The notes beneath the pieces are model-generated. The model did no database searches and was not told the origin of the DNA. It saw only the letters and a program-made list of their open reading frames with translations. The position numbers and the translations under genes were made by a program. DNA of 64,000 bases from Micromonospora echinofusca (GTDB lineage: Bacteria; Actinomycetota; Actinomycetes; Mycobacteriales; Micromonosporaceae): positions 4,119,001-4,183,000 of the forward strand of contig NZ_LT607733.1 of the NCBI RefSeq assembly GCF_900091445.1, in the 5' to 3' direction. Shown piece by piece: positions 60,625 through 64,000 of this stretch (the stretch's first letter is position 1; each line of letters opens with the position of its first letter).

Positions 60625-61647
60625 TCAGCGGGTGGCGGCCAGGTGGGCGTCGATCTCGGCGGTGATCCGCCGCTTCCCCGCCGGATCCAGGAACGAGGCG
60701 GTCACCGCGTCGCGGGCCAGCGCGGCCAGCCCCGCCGGCCCCGCGTCGAGCAGCCGGGCCGCGACGGCGTACTCGTCGTTGAGGGTGGTGCCGAACATCG
60801 GCGGGTCGTCGGAGTTGATGGTGACCAGCAGGCCGGCGTCGACCAGCTGCCGCAGCGGGTGCTCCTCGATGGCGGCGACCGCCCGGGTACGCACGTTGGA
60901 GGTCGGGCAGACCTCCATGCCGATGCGGTGCTCGGCGAGGTACGCCAGCAGCTCCGGATCCCGGGCGGCGGAGATGCCGTGCCCGATCCGCTCGGCGCCG
61001 AGCTCGCGCAGCGCGTCCCAGACGGTCTCGGGACCGGTGGTCTCGCCGGCGTGCGGCACCGAGCGCAGCCCGGCCGCCCGGGCCCGGTCGAAGTACGGCT
61101 TGAACTGCGGCCGGGGCACCCCGATCTCGGGGCCGCCGAGGCCGAAGCTGATCAGCCCGTCCGGGCGCTGCTCCAGGGAGATGCGCAGCGTCTCCTCGGC
61201 AGCCGCCAGGCCGGCCTCGCCGGGGATGTCGAAGCACCAGCGCAGCTCGATGCCGAAGTCGGCCTCGGCCCGCTTGCGGGCGTCCTCGATCGCCTCGCAG
61301 AAGGCGGGCGCGGGGATCCCCCGGTGCACGTGCGAGTAGGGCGTGACGGTCAGCTCGGCGTAGCGGACCTGCTGGCGGGCCAGCTCGCGGGCGACCTCGT
61401 GGGTGAGCAGCCAGACGTCGTCGGGGTCGCGGATGAGGTCCACGACGCTCAGGTAGACCTCGATGAAGTGCGCGAAGTCGCGGAAGGCGAAGTAGTCGGC
61501 GAGCGCGGCCGGGTCGGCGGGCACGGGGCTGCGGCCCTCGTGGCGGGCCGCCAGCTCGGCGACGATCCGGGGCGAGGCGGAGCCGACGTGGTGCACGTGC
61601 AGCTCCACCTTGGGCAGTCCGGCAATGAAGGTTTGCAGGTCGGTCAC
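60625..61647 (-). CDS. add: Adenosine deaminase family protein
   Basis: A 340-residue zinc amidohydrolase. Zinc site LHVHHVGSASPRIVAEL (H-x-H), catalytic HAGETTGPETVWDAL, GHGISAARDPELL, and SDDPPMFGTTLNDEYA. All catalytic residues are present. The family deaminates adenosine; the HVGSASP variant next to the first zinc motif also occurs in aminodeoxyfutalosine deaminases of the alternative menaquinone pathway, so substrate is open. GTG 61647 has AGAGGAGAACCT upstream and overlaps the methyltransferase stop by four bases. Confidence 0.87.
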   Translation of the reverse strand: MTDLQTFIAGLPKVELHVHHVGSASPRIVAELAARHEGRSPVPADPAALADYFAFRDFAHFIEVYLSVVDLIRDPDDVWLLTHEVARELARQQVRYAELTVTPYSHVHRGIPAPAFCEAIEDARKRAEADFGIELRWCFDIPGEAGLAAAEETLRISLEQRPDGLISFGLGGPEIGVPRPQFKPYFDRARAAGLRSVPHAGETTGPETVWDALRELGAERIGHGISAARDPELLAYLAEHRIGMEVCPTSNVRTRAVAAIEEHPLRQLVDAGLLVTINSDDPPMFGTTLNDEYAVAARLLDAGPAGLAALARDAVTASFLDPAGKRRITAEIDAHLAATR

Positions 61648-62441
61648 AGGTTCTCCTCTGCGCGGGCGCCGGTGCGGGCGACGAAGAAGACGCGGCGGAA
61701 CGGGAAGTGCACCTGAGCGTGCCGCACCGGGTACGCCTCGGCGAGGCGTACGCCCAGCTCGGCCCGGAAGTCGGACCAGCGGTCGGCGTCCAGGGCCGCC
61801 CGGATTGGCCGCAGCGCGGTGCCCTCCAGCCAGCTCAACACGGGATGGTCCGCGTCGGCGCGGGCCGGCAGCAGGTGCACGTAGGTAGTCTCCCAGGCGT
61901 CCACCACGCAGCCGGCACCGGTCACAAGCTCCGCGTAGCCGACGGCGGTGTCGTCGGCCGGGGGCCGGCGCAGCAGGGGCGCCACGTCGGCGCGCCACGC
62001 CGGCCGATCGGCGACCTCGCGCAGCGCCCGGTGCGAGGGCGCGTCGAAGTTGCCCGGCACCTGCACGGCCAGCCGGGCGCCGGCGGGCAGTTCCCGGACC
62101 CAGCGGGTCAGCAGTTCCCGGTGCCCGGGCACCCACTGGAGCACGGCGTTGCTGACCACCACGTCCACGTCGGACGCGGGGCGCCAGTGCCGCACGTCGC
62201 CCACGGCGAAGCGGATCCCGGGGGCGGTGGCGGCGGCCCGGTCGATCATCTCGGGCGAGGAGTCGAGGCCGGCGACCCGGCTGTCCGGCCACCGCTGGGC
62301 GAGGGTGGCGGTCAGGTTGCCCGGGCCGCAGCCGAGGTCGACCACCGCGCGCGGTCGCTGCGCCGGGACCCGGGCGAGCAGGTCGTGGAAGGGCCGGGAG
62401 CGCTCGTCGCCGTAGCGCAGGTACGTCGTCGGATCCCACAT
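61644..62441 (-). CDS. tam: Trans-aconitate 2-methyltransferase-like SAM methyltransferase
   Basis: A 265-residue class I methyltransferase. MWDPTTYLRYGDERSRPFHD is the characteristic Tam N-terminus; SAM motif I VVDLGCGPGNLTATLAQRWP; motif II VAGLDSSPEMIDRAA; SNAVLQWVPGHRELL; LAVQVPGNFDAPSHRALREV. It should methylate trans-aconitate, which would otherwise inhibit aconitase. Co-translated with the deaminase gene (GTGA overlap). Divergent from the aldo/keto reductase at 62526. Confidence 0.9.
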   Translation of the reverse strand: MWDPTTYLRYGDERSRPFHDLLARVPAQRPRAVVDLGCGPGNLTATLAQRWPDSRVAGLDSSPEMIDRAAATAPGIRFAVGDVRHWRPASDVDVVVSNAVLQWVPGHRELLTRWVRELPAGARLAVQVPGNFDAPSHRALREVADRPAWRADVAPLLRRPPADDTAVGYAELVTGAGCVVDAWETTYVHLLPARADADHPVLSWLEGTALRPIRAALDADRWSDFRAELGVRLAEAYPVRHAQVHFPFRRVFFVARTGARAEENL

Positions 62442-62525
62442 CGTCGCCTCCCAAACCGTACGTCCGTCTTGTTAACCGTACGGGCCGACGCGCGGCACGA
62501 CAAGGCGATCACTAGGCTCAGTCCC

Positions 62526-63509
62526 ATGCAGCAGCGCACCTTCCCCCGGCTGGGGCGGCACGTCGGGGTGATCGGGCTGGGCGCCTGGCAGCTCGGCGCG
62601 GACTGGGGCGCGGTCAGCGAGGCCGACGCCACCGCCGTGCTGAGCACCGCCGTCGAGTCGGGGGTCACCTTCCTCGACACGGCGGACGTCTACGGCGACG
62701 GGCGCAGCGAGCAGCTCATCGGGCGGTTCCTGCGCAGCCGGCCCGACGCCGCGCTGACCGTGGCCACCAAGATGGGCCGCCGGGTCGCGCAGACGCCCGA
62801 GGCGTACACCGTGGCGCACTTCCGCGAGTGGACCGACCGGTCCCGGCGCAACCTCGGCACCGACATCCTGGACCTGGTGCAGCTGCACTGCCCGCCCTCC
62901 GCCGTCGTCGCCGACGACGCCGTCTTCGACGCGCTGGACACCCTGGTCGCCGAGGAGCGGATCGCCGGCTACGGGGTGAGCGTGGAGACCTGCGACCAGG
63001 CGCTCACCGCCATCGCCCGACCGGGCGTGGCCAGCGTCCAGATCATCCTCAACGCGCTGCGGCACAAGCCCCTCGACCGGGTGCTCCCGGCCGCTGCCGC
63101 CGCCGGGGTCGGCATCGTCGCCCGGGTCCCGCTGGCCAGCGGGCTGCTCTCCGGCCGGTACGACGAGCACACCACCTTCGCCGCCGACGACCACCGCACC
63201 TACAACCGGCACGGCGAGGCGTTCGACGTCGGCGAGACCTTCTCCGGCGTGGACTTCACGCTCGGCCTGGCCGCCGTACGCCGGCTGGCGCCGCTGGTCG
63301 GCGACGGGCGCACCATGGCCCAGTTCGCGCTGCGCTGGGTCGTCGACCAGCCCGGGGTCACCGTGGTCATTCCCGGCGCCCGGGACGCCACCCAGGCCCG
63401 GGGCAACGCCGCCGTGGCCGGTCAGGCGCCGTTGACGCGACGGGAACTGGCGGCGGTGGCGGAGGTCTACGACGAACTCGTCCGCCCCCGGGTGCACGAC
63501 CGGTGGTGA
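62526..63509 (+). CDS. Aldo/keto reductase
   Basis: A 327-residue TIM-barrel reductase. Catalytic residues in FLDTADVYGDGRSEQLIGRF, VATKMGRRVAQTP and DLVQLHCPPSAVVADDAV (His replaced by His-Cys pair LHC, His kept); NADPH end VVIPGARDATQARGNAAVAG. It resembles bacterial YdhF/Tas-like reductases; substrate unknown. ATG 62526 lies 8 bases after TAGGCT, which looks like a -10 hexamer, so a near-leaderless message is likely. The small membrane protein gene follows after 40 bases. Confidence 0.88.
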   Translation: MQQRTFPRLGRHVGVIGLGAWQLGADWGAVSEADATAVLSTAVESGVTFLDTADVYGDGRSEQLIGRFLRSRPDAALTVATKMGRRVAQTPEAYTVAHFREWTDRSRRNLGTDILDLVQLHCPPSAVVADDAVFDALDTLVAEERIAGYGVSVETCDQALTAIARPGVASVQIILNALRHKPLDRVLPAAAAAGVGIVARVPLASGLLSGRYDEHTTFAADDHRTYNRHGEAFDVGETFSGVDFTLGLAAVRRLAPLVGDGRTMAQFALRWVVDQPGVTVVIPGARDATQARGNAAVAGQAPLTRRELAAVAEVYDELVRPRVHDRW

Positions 63510-63549
63510 GCCGGGCGACCGGGATCCGGACCGACGGAGGGGGAACGCG

Positions 63550-63744
63550 ATGAAGGGCTGGCTGCCGCTGACCCTCGGACTGCTCGCCGTTGTCGGCGGT
63601 GCGTTGTGGACGGTGCAGGGCCTCGGCTACGTCGAGGGCAGCGTCATGACCGACCGGCGGTTCTGGGCCGCCCTCGGGCCGCTCGTCGTCCTGGTCGGAC
63701 TCGTCGTGCTCTGGTTCGGACTGCGCGCCCGCAGGCGCCGCTGA
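63550..63744 (+). CDS. Small membrane protein (64 residues)
   Basis: Two helices (LPLTLGLLAVVGGALWTVQG and FWAALGPLVVLVGLVVLWFG) with a short polar loop containing GYVEGSVMTDRR and an Arg-rich end. Start ATG 63550 has GGAGGGGGAACGCG, a strong ribosome site, and the coding pattern is clear despite the length. A conserved actinobacterial small membrane protein type; function unknown. May be co-transcribed with the aldo/keto reductase. Confidence 0.8.
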   Translation: MKGWLPLTLGLLAVVGGALWTVQGLGYVEGSVMTDRRFWAALGPLVVLVGLVVLWFGLRARRRR

Positions 63745-63789
63745 GCGCCCCCACAGCCGCCCCACCGGTCCGGCGTCCTGGTACGCGGA

Positions 63790-63821
63790 AAGCCCCGCAT
63801 CCCGGCCGGAATACGGGGCTT
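63790..63821. terminator. Bidirectional terminator before the cold-shock gene end
   Basis: Arms AAGCCCCG (63790-63797) and CGGGGCTT (63814-63821), extended weakly by CAT/ATA and GAA/TTC, with T-rich ends on both strands. It separates the small membrane protein gene from the convergent cold-shock gene. Confidence 0.78.
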
Positions 63822-63876
63822 CGCTGTGATCCGGGCGCCGGATCACCACTGGCCGGCGGCTGCCGACCGGCACTGC

Positions 63877-64000
63877 TCAGATGGGGCGGACCTGCTCGGC
63901 CTGCGGACCCTTCTGACCCTGGGCGATCTCGAACTCCACCCGCTGGTTCTCCTCCAGCGTGCGGTAGCCGCTGGTCTGGATGGCCGAGAAGTGGACGAAC
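63877..64000 (-). CDS. Cold-shock protein, C-terminal 40 residues (gene runs off the window)
   Basis: The end of a CspA-type OB-fold RNA/DNA-binding protein. Visible: [20 protein letters not shown], which contains the RNP2 motif, then [20 protein letters not shown] and the stop. This C-terminus is typical of actinobacterial CspA/ScoF proteins, which melt mRNA structure. The start lies right of the window. Confidence 0.93.
   Translation of the reverse strand, partial: FVHFSAIQTSGYRTLEENQRVEFEIAQGQKGPQAEQVRPI

Noticed and set aside
1..64000. tRNA, rRNA or CRISPR loci
   Set aside because: No tRNA-like cloverleaf ends, rRNA segments or regularly spaced repeats were noticed on either strand; a tRNA scan was not possible here.

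Overview
The window is a 64-kb chromosomal segment of a very GC-rich actinobacterium, most likely a member of Micromonosporaceae (Micromonospora or a close relative). The signs are the codon bias, frequent GTG starts, four-base ATGA/GTGA stop-start overlaps, the phosphatidylinositol mannoside genes, and the order of the housekeeping genes. I saw no rRNA, tRNA, CRISPR array or complete insertion sequence.

Layout. 1-15 kb, almost all minus strand, is the conserved block ruvC-ruvA-ruvB-yajC-secD-secF-apt-relA, then the 5' end of hisS preceded by a metallo-hydrolase gene. Plus-strand membrane-anchored cyclophilins (two in tandem) and a divergent HxlR regulator/DsrE pair lie inside it. ruvB carries an in-frame 336-residue intein in its Walker A motif. 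That intein starts with proline, has the Trp/Cys residues expected of class 3 inteins and retains a LAGLIDADG endonuclease. It is the most striking feature of the window.

15-42.4 kb is a more accessory block. It holds a 3-hydroxybutyrate-type dehydrogenase with a GAF/PucR regulator, a TetR-controlled MFS efflux pump, a repeat-rich 0.9-kb intergenic region leading to a secreted transglycosylase-like protein, and a B12-domain protein. It continues with a complete five-gene branched-chain amino acid ABC transporter operon (livG-livF-livK-livH-livM), an SPFH protein, a class V aminotransferase, dnaE, an ECF sigma factor with an overlapping lipoprotein gene, a transmembrane Ser/Thr kinase, a PadR regulator with its membrane partner, and a two-component system next to an ABC exporter. 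A truncated serine recombinase lies at the right edge of this block, directly downstream of yebC.

42.5-56 kb returns to a conserved order on the minus strand: yebC, pdxT-pdxS (PLP synthesis), pimA, an acyltransferase, pgsA (phosphatidylinositol and PIM synthesis), a HIT protein and thrS. Plus-strand genes for a degenerate EF-G-like GTPase and a secreted M15 peptidase, and a minus-strand aldo/keto reductase, interrupt it. 56-64 kb carries a YcnI-like copper protein lacking its usual N-terminal histidine, an ADP-ribosylglycohydrolase, an OmpR-type two-component system whose kinase seems to start at CTG, a methyltransferase/adenosine deaminase pair, a second aldo/keto reductase, a small membrane protein and the 3' end of a cold-shock gene.

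Regulation visible in the sequence: three intergenic GTGA-N6-TCAC palindromes resembling Crp sites (two share an identical 14-bp core), near-palindromic operators next to the TetR, PadR and HxlR genes, several strong hairpin terminators, a perfect 46-bp palindrome before apt, and long inverted repeats that may be dispersed elements.
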